Assembly (NCBI GenBank): GCA_963845425.1
Contig: CAWJSC010000017.1
Span: forward strand, 1-64,000
DNA: 64,000 nucleotides
Direction: 5' to 3'
Source: DATDAH01 sp963845425
GTDB taxonomy: Bacteria; Actinomycetota; Acidimicrobiia; Acidimicrobiales; DATDAH01
A program made the translations under genes and the position numbers. Below are positions 35,437 through 46,033 of the stretch, in pieces (within the stretch, counting starts at the first letter, position 1; every line of letters begins with the position of its first letter). The notes under the pieces are model-generated. The model worked only from the letters and a program-made list of their open reading frames with translations, searched no databases and was not told the origin of the DNA.

Positions 35437-37005
35437 ATGGCACTGGTCTACCGATCGATCTGGCAGGACGACAGCGATGACCTCGTCGCCGTCGCTCACG
35501 AGTGCTTCGCCGCTTGGGTGGTCCACAAGTACCCGGGATTCGTCGTCCCCGATGAGGGGGAGGCGATCGGCCAGTCCCTCGAGGTGTCGGTGCGTCGGGG
35601 GTCCGATGAGCGGGGGTGGGTCCACCGCTCGGTCCTGCACGAGGAGAAGGCCGGCGCCCGTTGGTCGACCACGCTCACGGCGCTGGGTGCGACCGACGAG
35701 CAGCAGTGGCTCTGGGTCGATCTGGAGCGGGTGGCCAACGACACGTTCCGGCGGGTCGACATCGCCGCCCCGCGACTGGTGCGTGACCTCTTCGACGTCG
35801 GGAGGGATCCGCGGCGGGGTGATGTGCGCCTGACGCACCGACCACGCGCCTATCGCCCCGACGAGGTGGGTGAGCTGACCGCCTTGCTCGGTAGCCCCGA
35901 GCGGGACGTCCCTGTCGTCGTGTTCGCCCACGACAGCCGCATGACGGCCGAGGAGTGGGTCGGGCGGGTGCGGCGGACCGCCCAGATGCTGGCGGGGGTG
36001 GTCCAGGTGGCGATGCTGCCCCCTGAATCGGTCGACGGGCTGATCGCCACGATGGGGCGAGACCTCGCCGTCTGGGGTGGTGCGGCGCGGATCTACATCC
36101 CGGGTCTCGACCTGCGGGATCCCGATCCCTGGCGGCACCGGGTGCTGACGCCACGCCAACTGGGCACGGGGAACGAGCGCCCAGGCCAGTTGCTCGGGCG
36201 GATGCTCGCCACCTTCGCGACGTCCCGCCGACCGCCGGCGCTCTACGACAGCATCCGCTCGCTCCTCATCCAGCCCACGGGTGAGCCCGATGCCGGTGCG
36301 CTTCTCGAGGACGCGTTCGAGGAGCTCGGTCGGCTTGCCGACGAGGTCCGCCAACTCCAGCGGGAGAAGGCAGCGCTCGAGGCGGAGAACTTCGACGTGA
36401 TCGCCGATCTCGAGGTCGCCGAGCGGACCAACAACCTCCTGTCCAGGACGCTGCAGATCGGGAACGATCCCGAGCAGGCGGAATCCGAGGCCCGGATGCC
36501 CGTGGGTGCGGTCGACTGTTCAGCCGCCGCCGACCAGTGTCGTGAGTTCCTCGATCACGTGGTCCTGCCCGCAACGGTCTGTCGAGACCTCGAGCAGCTG
36601 GACTCCACGGTCGAGTCCGAAGCCTGGGGCCAGACGGCCTGGAGGGGCTTTCGGGCCCTTGACGCGTACGCCCGCGATGCCGGCGAATCGAAGGGCGGCT
36701 TCTGGGAGTGGTGCGAACACAGCGGTCATCCCTGGGTGTGGCCCGCCACGGACAAGAAGCTCGCCATGCGGGAATCGGAGTCAGTGCGGAAGAACAGGAG
36801 GTTCTGGGACGCCCGGCGGTTCTCCGTCGCTGAGGAGGTCGACCTCGCCGGCGAGCTCCACATGGAGGCGCACCTGAAGATCGCCCAGGGTGGCGGCGAT
36901 CTCGCTCCTCGGATCTACTTCTATGACGACACGAAGGGACAGACCGGAAAGGTGCACGTCGGCTTCTTCGGCCCCCATCACCATGTGCCCAACACCAAGT
37001 CCTGA
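35437..37005 (+). CDS. Hypothetical coiled-coil protein, block B
   Basis: The 522-residue protein starts MALVYRSIWQDDSDDLVAVA. The N-terminal ~290 residues form a globular domain with no recognised family. A charged coiled coil follows (RLADEVRQLQREKAALEAEN), then a C-terminal domain of ~190 residues ending KVHVGFFGPHHHVPNTKS with W-x-W pairs (FWEWCEHSGHPWVWPA). A glycine-rich closing motif of this sort is often seen in defence-island effector C-termini, though I cannot name the domain. It probably works with the methyltransferase operon; the gap to the preceding gene is 31 bp. Confidence 0.7.
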   Translation: MALVYRSIWQDDSDDLVAVAHECFAAWVVHKYPGFVVPDEGEAIGQSLEVSVRRGSDERGWVHRSVLHEEKAGARWSTTLTALGATDEQQWLWVDLERVANDTFRRVDIAAPRLVRDLFDVGRDPRRGDVRLTHRPRAYRPDEVGELTALLGSPERDVPVVVFAHDSRMTAEEWVGRVRRTAQMLAGVVQVAMLPPESVDGLIATMGRDLAVWGGAARIYIPGLDLRDPDPWRHRVLTPRQLGTGNERPGQLLGRMLATFATSRRPPALYDSIRSLLIQPTGEPDAGALLEDAFEELGRLADEVRQLQREKAALEAENFDVIADLEVAERTNNLLSRTLQIGNDPEQAESEARMPVGAVDCSAAADQCREFLDHVVLPATVCRDLEQLDSTVESEAWGQTAWRGFRALDAYARDAGESKGGFWEWCEHSGHPWVWPATDKKLAMRESESVRKNRRFWDARRFSVAEEVDLAGELHMEAHLKIAQGGGDLAPRIYFYDDTKGQTGKVHVGFFGPHHHVPNTKS

Positions 37006-37292
37006 GGACAGCATCGCAGAGGGCGAGCCTGTTCGATCTGGACCTCGCCACCGGGGCGCCGAGCACGGGCTACGCGGGAGCTCCGGCGGCGAGGGTGGTT
37101 ATCGACTGGTCGAGCTGAAGCGCGACCGGGAGCATGCTCGACAGTTCTGTCGCGGTGGGTTCGAGTAGGTAGGCGTGGTGATGACACACGGTGGAGAGTC
37201 GGTTCCACACATAGTCGACTTGGCGGCCTCCTGGCGGAGTGACAGCAGCTGTGCGACCTCTGACCTAAAGACCTGTCGAGCGGTGCCGTCTG

Positions 37293-38002
37293 GTGACCAT
37301 GAGCCCAGCTCCGAGCCGATCGGGTGCCAGTGACCCGCCCGTCCACGTCGTGATGGCGAACGGGCGGAACAATGCCCGCCTCGCGGTGCCCTTGTCGGCG
37401 TTCACGGCTGTACAGGTGCGGCTCGCCGAACATCGCCTGCCCGTCGAGGCATCAGGCCGGAAGGGCCATGTCGAACTCGTCGTCGGTGCGGCGGGCAGTC
37501 GCTACATCGCGGATGTCGTCGGCCTCGCACCGAAGCCGAAGGACTGGCCACCCAGCTTCTCAGGGGCGGCTCAGTGGATTGCCGGCGCCGTGCCGCACAG
37601 CTGGCGGCGCATCGACATCGAGCAGCGGAAGGGCAGGCCGCTCCGCGTCGTGCGATGCGGTGACCTCGCGCGGTCCCGAGGCGACTCCGTTGCCGAGATC
37701 GAGCGCCGGTACGAGGCATCCGCAGCCCCGTCCGCCGCCAACCCGGGGTACCTGAAACAAGATGCAAAGGCCTCACGTCTACTCGCCGCCCCCGAGTCGG
37801 ACGCGCATCCTCGACGTCGCCGGACGCTACCTCTCGGTGGCCATCCCCGATCTGCGATGCCACCGCAGGCGATCGATGGGGTGTGACCAGTCCGGACCGA
37901 CGGACCCTGCTCCGTGTCAACTGTGGCCGTCAGGAGGTCTTCGCGTGTCGCCGCGCGGCCGACGGCGTTCTCGTCTGGCGGGTCTGGCGTCCCGACCGAT
38001 GA
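37293..38002 (+). pseudogene. Hypothetical gene with probable frameshifts
   Basis: A coherent N-terminus is visible, VHVVMANGRNNARLAVPLSA then VELVVGAAGSRYIADVVGLA, to about 37750. Coding character then moves to another frame (SRTRILDVAGRYLSVAIPDL near 37790-37850). A third frame finishes with LLRVNCGRQEVFACRRAADG and a TGA at 38000. This looks like one gene of about 235 residues with two or three indels. The family is unknown. It lies at the start of the indel-rich interval. Confidence 0.35.
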
Positions 38003-38357
38003 CAACGAGGTCGTCGCCCGCCGGCTGGCCAGCGTCGCTCGACGGCGAGCTCGGGACCTTCGAGTACAAGGGGCCACCGGTGAACCGGTCGATCATCTTC
38101 ACCGATCGAGCCATCGATCGGAGCGCTCCGCAGCAGATGCCCTGGTGGCCGCCTCGCTCTCCCTGACGTCAGCGCTGACCACGTCGCCGACTGTCCGGGC
38201 AGGGCAGGCACAACCACGCGGTCTACCAACTCCTCCTGCCCCGGTTGCCGACGTCCTGAGCGACCTGAGCAGCGGACCGGATGGTCACGCGGTGTCACGG
38301 CCAGGCATTACTCATTGGTCATGGGCAGGGACGCAACGACCATTCGACGAGGCCGTC

Positions 38358-41300
38358 GTGACGGATCGCCTGCTCACCCCATCGAAGATCACGGCGTGGC
38401 TGGACTGCGCCCACTTCCTGACGCTGCAGCACCAGGTGGAGGCCGGCACGCTCACGGTCGAGGGGCAGCCCGTTCGGATCGTTCGCCCAGCTCCTCGTCG
38501 ACAAGGGCCTCCAGCACGAGGCCGACTGCCTGGCGGCCTACGCCGCGGAGGGGAAGTCCATCCTCGAGGTCGCCGGTAGGCGAGCGAGGTGAGTCGTTCG
38601 CCGACTGGGTCGCCCGGATCGGTGATCCGTTCGCCGGCGGCTACGACGTCATCTACCAGATGCCCTTCGTCCACGACGGGGTCCGGGGGATCGCCGACTT
38701 CCTGATCCGCGTCGAGGACCCGGACACGGGCGACGGTCGGCTACGAGCCGGTCGACGCCAAGCTGGCCCGCGCCGAGGCCAAGCCGGGCCACGTCCTCCA
38801 GCTGTGCTTCTACGCCGACGCCTGGAGGCGATGACCGGACGCCGGCCCGAGCACGTGCACCTCTGGCTCGGCTCGGGCCGGGTGGAGTCGCTCCGCACCG
38901 ACGACTTCCGGCCCTACTGGAACCGGCTGCGGAGCCAGCTGCGCGGATCTGCTCGCCGACGGACCCGGTCGACGCGGCCACGATCGCCGGAGCCGTGCGC
39001 CCACTGCGGGTTCTGCGAGTTCTCCGCCGTCTGCGAGGCCGAGTGGCGGGACGGCGACTCGCTCGATCTACGTCGCCGGCATCCGCAAGCGCCGATCGGG
39101 ACGCGCTGGAGGACGGCGGCGTGGCCACGCTCGGCCGCGCTCGCCGAGCGGGACCGAGCCCGGTGGACGGCCTGCGGCCCGAGCGGCTCGACCGGCTGCG
39201 TCGGGCAGGCGGCGCTGCAGGTCGAGGCGCGAGCCGACCGCCGACGCGCCGCCGCCGTCTCCGGATCATCGAGCCGGGCGACGACCCGACGTGGGGCCAC
39301 GGGTTCGACGTCATGCCCGAGCCCGACGACGGCGACGTGTTCCTCGACTTCGAGGGCCACCCGTTCTGGCGGGCCGACGCCGGGCTGTTCTTCCTGTTCG
39401 GCCTCATCGCCCGGGACGCCGACGGCGAGTGGGCCTACCGACGCTCGGTGGGCGCACGACCGGGACGAGGAGGCCGAGGCCACCGCGGTCGCTCGATCGA
39501 GTGGTTCGTCGACCCGGCGGGCAGCGCATCCCGGCATGCACGTCTACCACTACAACCACACCGAGCGGTCCGCCCTCGAGCGGCTGACCGCCGACCACGG
39601 CGTCGGCGAGGCGGCCCTGGCCGCGCTGGTCGAGACCGGGCTGTTCGTCGACCTGCTGACCGTCGCCCGCAACGCGCTGCAGGTGGGCACCGAGTCCTAC
39701 GGCCTGAAGCACCTCGAGCGGCTCACCGACTACGAGCGCGGCCACGACATCGACGCGGGTGCCGGGGCGGTCGTCGAGTACGAGGCCTTCATGGCCGAGC
39801 GCCGATCCCGGCGGCCTCGACGCGCATCGCGGCCTACAACGAGGACGACGTGCGGGCCACCCTGGCGCTGCGCGACTGGCTCGTCGACCATCGTCCGAGC
39901 GACCTCGACTGGCGGGCACGCCGTCATCGAGGGCGAGGAGGAGACCGCTCGAGCTCGACGCCCAGGTCGAGGCGCTGCACGCCTTCGGCCCGGAGACGCC
40001 CCAGCACCTGCTCGGCGAGCTGCTCGGCTACTGGCTGCGCGAGTGCCGGGCGTACGTGGCGCCCAAGCTGGCGAAGTCGACCCAGGACACCGTCGATCCT
40101 CCTCGACGACCCGGATGTCGTCGCCGGCCTCACGTGCCGGGGTCTGGTCGAACGCACCGGCAAGAACGGGAAGGCCGCTCATCCCGGCGATGACGCTTCG
40201 ACTGGCCCGAGCAGGCCATCGGCAGCGACCTCGCAGACGGGAAGCAGCGTGCTCTACAGCACCCCCGACGGCCCCACCGGGTACGCGAGCATCGCCGGGC
40301 TGGACGCCGACCGCAGGGAGCTCGACCTGCTGTGGAACGAGCGGGCCGAGGAGCTGGGCACGATCCCGTCGGCGGTCGTCCTCGACGACTGGGTGTCGCC
40401 TCGAGCCCAAGCCCGAGGCGCTCTCGGACCTCGCGGCCAGGGTGCTCGACCCGGCCACGGCGGGCGCGCCGAACGCGGCGTCGCATGGCCCTGCTCCGAG
40501 CGCGATCCGCCGGCGTTCGCGGCCGGCCACGGCCCGGCCGACGGCGACTTCACCGACGACCTCGACGAGATGACCACCTGGGTGCGGCACCTCGATCACA
40601 CCTGCGTGGCCATCCAAGGTCCGCCGGGCACCGGGAAGACCTACCGAGGCGCCCACATCGTCCACAGCCTGATCACGGCCGGTCAGCCGCGTCGGCATCA
40701 CGGCCATGAGCCACAACGCCATCGACAACCTCCTCGAGGAGGTGGTCGAGGTCTTCGCGCAGAAGGGAGACCTCGGCGTGCTCAATGCCGTTCGACGTCG
40801 CAGCCGACGCCCGACGACGGCGGCTTGCCGGGCGTCACCTACGTCGGTGGCAACGGCCCCTGCGCGAAGCCCGAGTTCAACCTCGTCGCCGGCACCACCT
40901 GGCTGTTCGCCGGCGACGCCATGCGGGATGCTCCGGTCGACGTGCTGATCGTCGACGAGGCCGGCCAGCTCGCGCTGGCCGATGCCTTGGCCGCGTCGCG
41001 GTCGGCCGGCAACCTGATCCTGCTCGGTGACCCGCTGCAGCTCCCGCAGGTGGCGCAGGCCTCGCACCCCGGTGGCGGCGGGCGCAGCGTGCTCGAGCAC
41101 GTCCTCGGCGACGAGGTGACGATCTCGCCCGACCGCGGGGTGTTCCTCGTCGAGACCCGCCGGATGCACCCCGACGTGTGCGGCTTCATCTCCGAGCAGA
41201 TCTACGAGGGCCGCCTGGCCAGCCACCCGAGCTGCGCGACCCAGAGCACCGTCGCCGGCACCGGGCTTGCGATGGCTGCGGGCCGACCACGCGGATGCTC

Positions 41301-41756
41301 CACCGAGTCGGTCGAGGAGGCCGAGCTCGTCGGCGACGCAGATCATCGGGCTGCTCGGCACGCCCTGGATCGAACCAGAAGGGCATCGAGGCCCCCTCGA
41401 CGGTCGACGACTTCATGGTCGTCGCCCCCTACAACGACCAGGTCCGCCTGTTGCGCGAGCACCTCGACGGCGACGAGCGCACTCGCGGCGTGCCCGTGGG
41501 CACGGTCGACAAGTTCCAGGGGCGGGAGGCGCCGGTCGTGTTCTTCACGATGACGACGTCGAGCGCGGCCGACATGCCCCGCGGTCCCGACTTCCTGTTC
41601 TCCCGGAACCGGCTGAACGTCGCGGTCAGCCGGGCGCGGTGCCTCGCCTACCTGGTGTGCACCGACGAGCTGCTGAACAGCCGGGCCCGCAGCGTCGAGG
41701 AGATGCGGCTCATCTCGACGCTCTGCGCCTTCGTCGAGTACAGCGCGAGGGGGTGA
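38358..41756 (+). pseudogene. TM0106-type RecB-like nuclease/DNA2-like helicase, multiply frameshifted
   Basis: Reading across frames gives a protein of about 1,130 residues. It starts VTDRLLTPSKITAWLDCAHF, then a RecB-like nuclease with PVDAKLARAEAKPGHVLQLC and a 4Fe-4S-type cysteine cluster (CAHCGFCEFSAVCEAEW). An RNase H-like part, DVFLDFEGHPFWRADAG, follows, then a helicase of the DNA2/Upf1 type: QGPPGTGKTYRGAH, VDVLIVDEAGQLALADALAA, TVDKFQGREAPVVFFTMTT and NRLNVAVSRARCLAYLV. The frame breaks roughly every 50-150 bp, mostly by single added bases (for example CTG appearing as CTCG). Each motif is intact once frames are restored. Either a strongly decayed gene or a badly basecalled stretch. 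Confidence 0.7.
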
Positions 41757-42136
41757 CCGAGGACAGCCATGAGTTCGCGGTCGGCCGGCTGGACCCCCAC
41801 GCCAGCCCATCGCCGGAGCCGCGGTGGCGGTTCTCCCGCCCATCCATTCATTGGTCCGGCGACGCTCCTTGACCTCACGCTCGAGGCCCGCCATCCGGGC
41901 CCGTTCATCAATGCTCAGGCCCCACGATGCCCAGCATGGGGTCCGACGCTCTGCCACCGGCCGGCATTCCTCCATTCAGACTCGGCTAGGGGGAGGTCGG
42001 CAGTGTTCGCCATAGCGGCCAGGCACCCAATGTCCGCGATCATGCCGATACGTCATCCCTGGGCTGCTTCGGAGGGAGGACTCATACACGGCGGCTGCTA
42101 GCCGAAAGATCGGTAGTCGACGACAGCGAGGCCGGC
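41757..42136. other. Gene-free stretch
   Basis: I see no gene, repeat or strong hairpin here. Short frames on both strands are not protein-like. It lies between the broken helicase and the PH/SHOCT-like gene. Confidence 0.4.
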
Positions 42137-42631
42137 ATGCCATCGAAGCGATCACAGAACAGGCTCAAGGACCTCCTGCGGTCGGAGCTCGGACCGGGGG
42201 AGGGCGTGGCGCTCGCCGTCTTCGGCGAGTATCTGAAGCCCGGTGACTGGGGTAGCGGTCCGCCGACCATTCTCGCAATGACCGACCGGCGGGTTGTCGG
42301 TGTAGTTCGTCGTCTGACCGGAGCCGTCACCATCTCCTGGCCATTCGACAGGATCGTCGGAGTCGCCTCCGAGCGTGGGCGGCGGCGCGGTGTGGGGAGT
42401 CTCGCCTTCACGCTCCCGGGCGATGGATTCAGACTGATGGCTATTCATCCAGACGACGCCGAGGCCTTTCGGAAGGCCGTCGAGGCAAGGCTCGGATCCG
42501 CGAGGAAGACGGTGCCGTCCAGCACCGACCCGGCTGCACGGCTTGAGAGCCTGGCGACAATGCGCGACAGCGGTCTCATTAGTGATGAAGAGTTCGCTGA
42601 CAAGCGGGCCAGGATTCTCCAGGAGATCTAG
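42137..42631 (+). CDS. PH-like domain protein with SHOCT-type C-terminus
   Basis: A 164-residue protein. The central part, GPPTILAMTDRRVVGVVRRL then ISWPFDRIVGVASERGRRRG, has the bacterial PH (YdjM/DUF304-type) pattern of T-D-R-R-V followed by I-P-[FY]-x-x-I. The C-terminus LESLATMRDSGLISDEEFAD then KRARILQEI is a SHOCT short helical module, which usually mediates oligomerisation or targeting. The role is unknown. No catalytic site was seen. Confidence 0.75.
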   Translation: MPSKRSQNRLKDLLRSELGPGEGVALAVFGEYLKPGDWGSGPPTILAMTDRRVVGVVRRLTGAVTISWPFDRIVGVASERGRRRGVGSLAFTLPGDGFRLMAIHPDDAEAFRKAVEARLGSARKTVPSSTDPAARLESLATMRDSGLISDEEFADKRARILQEI

Positions 42632-42901
42632 TTCTTCTCGGCGGGTGCTCGCATTCCTACAGTTCGCCAACGTGGGAAGGGCCCGCTGACGACCGGCCGT
42701 GACCACCGCCAGGCGGCCACCTCAATAGAACTAGCTGTGACAGCGGGGACGTTGTACTTGGCGGAATGGTGGTGGGATGAGTGGGCTCGCTTGGGTCAAG
42801 GCGGTAACCGGGTAGTCAGGGGCTGCAGATGGCAAGGATGAACTGGAATCGGGTGAGCGCGGAGAACCGGGTCCACCGCGTACTGGGACTACTCCGCGGT
42901 G

Positions 42902-43468
42902 ATGGACGCCGCTGACCAGCCGTCGCTCGGCGCTCCGGATCCGAACCCAACGCCAGGACCGTACGCGTCCCCGGCCCATCCGGAGATCGTCCGGCAGAAG
43001 TTCATCGACTGGTCGGGTAGATGGGCCAAGGCCCATGTAGCGACGGAGAAGGAGCGGGACAACTTCTATCGCAGGCTCTACGAGCATCCCGATCTCGGCA
43101 ACTTCAGTAAGAAGGATGTGGTGCGGTTTCTCGCGGCCATTGAGACCCCTGCCGAACTTGCCGCACGAGCCCGCTCGTTCCGGACGAAGCGGCTACAGGT
43201 ATCCCCCCCGACGCTGCCCAAGACGAAGACGGGCCGGAAGCGACCCACCCCCACTGCCCGGGGACCCAAGCCGATGGCCTCCCGGCGCAAGCGGCCACTG
43301 GTGGTGTCATCGGGCAGGTGGGACAAGGCCGAGCAGGCTGTGCCGACGATTCCCGAAGTGGGCACTCGGAGCATTCCACCTCAGCGTCGCTCGCCAGTAA
43401 GTGCCATCGCTCAGTGTCGCTCGTGCAGTCGAGCGATCTCGCCGACGGGCCTGTGCGGGTGTTCCTGA
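42902..43468 (+). CDS. Hypothetical protein with C-terminal zinc-ribbon-like motif
   Basis: From ATG at 42902, 188 residues. The central part, EIVRQKFIDWSGRWAKAHVA then FYRRLYEHPDLGNFSKKDVV, is helical and charged. A basic low-complexity stretch follows, and the end is AQCRSCSRAISPTGLCGCS with C-x-x-C...C-x-C. No known family. It is close to the HEPN/RT genes but on the other strand. Confidence 0.45.
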   Translation: MDAADQPSLGAPDPNPTPGPYASPAHPEIVRQKFIDWSGRWAKAHVATEKERDNFYRRLYEHPDLGNFSKKDVVRFLAAIETPAELAARARSFRTKRLQVSPPTLPKTKTGRKRPTPTARGPKPMASRRKRPLVVSSGRWDKAEQAVPTIPEVGTRSIPPQRRSPVSAIAQCRSCSRAISPTGLCGCS

Positions 43469-43766
43469 GCAACTGTGTGGATGAACTCGTGCAAGTCCCG
43501 GCTCTCTCACCGCCGAACGGACTGAATGCCCTTGGTGGACCTGTCTCGGCACAATCAGATGACCAGGCCGAAGCGCATTCGGACACATCGATCGAGGAGG
43601 CATCTGAATCCGAATCCGACGGCGATAGCGGATGAAAGACCGCAAAGACCTGGCGCCCGCATGCCTAAAGGCGTCTAAGGGCCGCGGACAGGGCGTCAGG
43701 TGGCCTAGGGATGACTTGTAGGTTCAGGATCCGAATACGAGTTCGTGCTCGCCGATTCAAGACTCT

Positions 43767-44450
43767 TCAAGGCCTTGCTGGCGAAGAAAGCCTCACGGGA
43801 TTTGCTCGCCTGTCGTATCGATCAAGTTGTTCGTCGAGCCACTCGATGAAGTCTCGCGCAGTGTCGGCGATGACGCGGAGTGATTCCTCGGAGATTACCA
43901 CTGCGTTGCTCACCAGCGTTAGCCCGATAGTTGCGAAGTCCAACTCCAACTCGCGCGAACCCTTCCGCGCCATTCGGCGAGTTAGCGCGCCCAGCCCATG
44001 GGCGACCGCATTCCGCGCGTTCGTCATTGCCTCGACTCGGCGCCAAGAAGGACACTTGCTTCTGGTCAACTTGATGTCGAACCATCGCCCGTAGTGCTCG
44101 GTCATCCTCGGCCAAGCTCCAATCGCCCTGTCCTCGGCTCGAACGTAGACATCGTCGAGTATCGCCGGTCGTGGTGGTGGCGCGTTGGCCTCAAACCGTA
44201 GGACCAGCTGGTCTGCGACGAACGCCTCGACAATGGACATAATCCGAAAGAGAGTCGCCTGGCGGCGGATCTGGACCGACCCAGCGCTAGCCGTGGGAGT
44301 CCGTAAACGCCCTCGCCATGGCCGACGCGACGCGGCCAAGATCGCTTCCTGCCTGCGGTGTTGAGCGAGAGTGGCCATAACCGTTTGCACCGACTGCTCA
44401 GCATCAAGCGACGGAACGCGAGGGGGGCTCACAGGTGATCCAATCCCCAC
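43767..44450 (-). CDS. HEPN domain protein linked to the reverse transcriptase
   Basis: A 227-residue all-helical protein. The segment MTNARNAVAHGLGALTRRM contains R146-N-A-V-A-H151, the R-x4-H catalytic motif of HEPN ribonucleases. The second gene of the RT pair, its start overlaps the end of the RT gene by 22 bp, so the two are translationally linked. HEPN domains cut RNA, often in toxin or abortive-infection systems. AbiA-like reverse transcriptases carry a fused HEPN domain, so this could be a split version. Not demonstrated here. Confidence 0.75.
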   Translation of the reverse strand: MGIGSPVSPPRVPSLDAEQSVQTVMATLAQHRRQEAILAASRRPWRGRLRTPTASAGSVQIRRQATLFRIMSIVEAFVADQLVLRFEANAPPPRPAILDDVYVRAEDRAIGAWPRMTEHYGRWFDIKLTRSKCPSWRRVEAMTNARNAVAHGLGALTRRMARKGSRELELDFATIGLTLVSNAVVISEESLRVIADTARDFIEWLDEQLDRYDRRANPVRLSSPARP

Positions 44451-46033
44451 TCGATTCGGAGGCGATCGAGATCAGACTCCGCCACGGCGCTTGCCGCCTC
44501 CCTGTCACCGAGAGCGGCGAGCGCGAGCACTGCCGTGGGCCTGTGCATGGCCGGAAGGCCGGCAGCGACGTCGAGCACCTGCTCGGCCGTCGCTAGCTGG
44601 CGCCGAGCCAATGCGAGCGCCGCCTCGGCGCGGAGGGCGGGTTGTCGGCTGCGAAGCTGCCCCCTGAGCCATCCCACATGGGCGTGCTGGCCGCCACCAC
44701 GTCGACGTGGGAGCTCGCCGGCTATGTAGGCGATCCATAGGGCCTGCCAGGTACTGACGATGCCGCTTTCACACACCTCGTTGAGGGTGTCCCGCGCCTC
44801 ACGGCGTGCAAACTCCCCACATGCGCGCACATACCGGGCGATCGTCGGCGTGAGTGACGGCTCATATACGAGCATCGACGCAACGTGCTCGAGGGCGGCT
44901 GGGTCCTGACCCCTCGCGTAGACGCGTAGCGCCCGTCCTAGCAGCCTTGCGGTGACGGAGGCTGGCTCGGAGCGTTGGGTGTCCTCGTCCTCCTCTTCCT
45001 CCACCCACAGGTCGATGACCTTCGAGGCGGCGATCAGTTGGGCTTCACTGACGACGCTCTGCTCGATTGTCTCGCCTGTCCCGACGTCGCCCTCGTCGAA
45101 GTCGTCCTCGTCAAGCAGCGTGGGCTCGTTCTTGACCTCGTTGAGCCCCTCCTCGTCCGTGTACTCGTCGGATTCAGGCTCGTCGAGTGCTTCGACATCC
45201 AGATCCGCGAACAACTCGCGTTCACGGTCAGCGACAGCCGTCAGACTGGCTCGGTACTTAGCGATGCCAGGTGTCGCAGTCTTCAGCTCATTGAGGACGA
45301 GCCCCAGCAGCCGAGCCCCTTCGTCCGCCGCTTCAAGTGCCTTGAGCGCTTCGTCGTAGCTCCGGCAAGCCACGCGGAAGTCGTCAGCGAAGGACCACAC
45401 CGGGAATCCAGATCGAACGAGGTGACGTCTCATTGGATCGATGTAGATGTCTGCCAAGACATCGCTCACGGGGCTGAGCTGCGGGAGCCCAAACTGTCGG
45501 CCACTGGTCTCGCCGAGCAACTCCACAGCCAGGCTGACAGCTAGGTCGTCGCCCGTTCGAGCGACGACCTCGTCGACCATCCGTTCGTGATCCACGTACT
45601 GGTAGTACGAAGCAATGTCGGCCTTGAGCACATAGTGACAACCCTCGAAATCCGCTGGGGCTTTCTGAAACGCGCCGTATGTATCCTGAGACCTGTCCGA
45701 TGGCCCAGTCACGTCCTCGACCAGCGAGACGGCGGCTCTGTAGAGAAGCCGCTCCTTGAGGCCGAGCAGGGTGCATGGCCTCGCTCCACGGCCCAGCTTC
45801 CGGGCCAGGACGACCTCCTCGTGATCGACTTCAACTTCGCGCCGCATCACGGAGGTGATCCAAGCTTCGACTGAGTCCACGTTTTCTCGAAGGGCTCGGT
45901 CGCCCCACCGGGGCGGCAGGAGCTTGTTCCACGAGGAAAGCTCCTGGCTGACGACCTCCTCAATGTTGATGTCACGCCGCACTTCAGGAAGGACCTTCAC
46001 GAGTCTGGAGTCTCGCGTGCCGGGACTGCCCAT
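44429..46033 (-). CDS. Reverse transcriptase, Abi/UG (defence)-type
   Basis: A 534-residue protein. RT motif A is VLKADIASYYQYVDH (about 135-149). Motif B is FGLPQLSPVSDVLADIYIDP (about 181-200). Motif C is VWSFADDFRVACRSYDEA, with the F/Y-A-D-D catalytic pair near 216-218. Finger and palm contexts are visible (KLGRGARPCTLLGLKERLLY). The remainder has an acidic, Glu/Asp-rich linker (about 275-345) and a helical repeat C-terminus (RAEAALALARRQLATAEQVL), as in Abi-type RTs. It is neither a group II intron protein (no maturase or En domain) nor a typical retron RT (no N-A-x-x-H/VTG signature found). It may synthesise cDNA on sensing infection; the associated HEPN would act as effector. Confidence 0.82.
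   Translation of the reverse strand: MGSPGTRDSRLVKVLPEVRRDINIEEVVSQELSSWNKLLPPRWGDRALRENVDSVEAWITSVMRREVEVDHEEVVLARKLGRGARPCTLLGLKERLLYRAAVSLVEDVTGPSDRSQDTYGAFQKAPADFEGCHYVLKADIASYYQYVDHERMVDEVVARTGDDLAVSLAVELLGETSGRQFGLPQLSPVSDVLADIYIDPMRRHLVRSGFPVWSFADDFRVACRSYDEALKALEAADEGARLLGLVLNELKTATPGIAKYRASLTAVADRERELFADLDVEALDEPESDEYTDEEGLNEVKNEPTLLDEDDFDEGDVGTGETIEQSVVSEAQLIAASKVIDLWVEEEEDEDTQRSEPASVTARLLGRALRVYARGQDPAALEHVASMLVYEPSLTPTIARYVRACGEFARREARDTLNEVCESGIVSTWQALWIAYIAGELPRRRGGGQHAHVGWLRGQLRSRQPALRAEAALALARRQLATAEQVLDVAAGLPAMHRPTAVLALAALGDREAASAVAESDLDRLRIEWGLDHL

Noticed and set aside
37995..38170. Possible small gene with FEYKGPPVNRSIIFTDRAID
   Set aside because: It appears coding in one frame only for about 40 codons between indels; insufficient to define a gene.
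43453..43635. Acidic plus-strand frame ending EASESESDGDSG
   Set aside because: Short, in a different frame from the Cys-rich ORF end, without ribosome site; could be a small gene but not supported.
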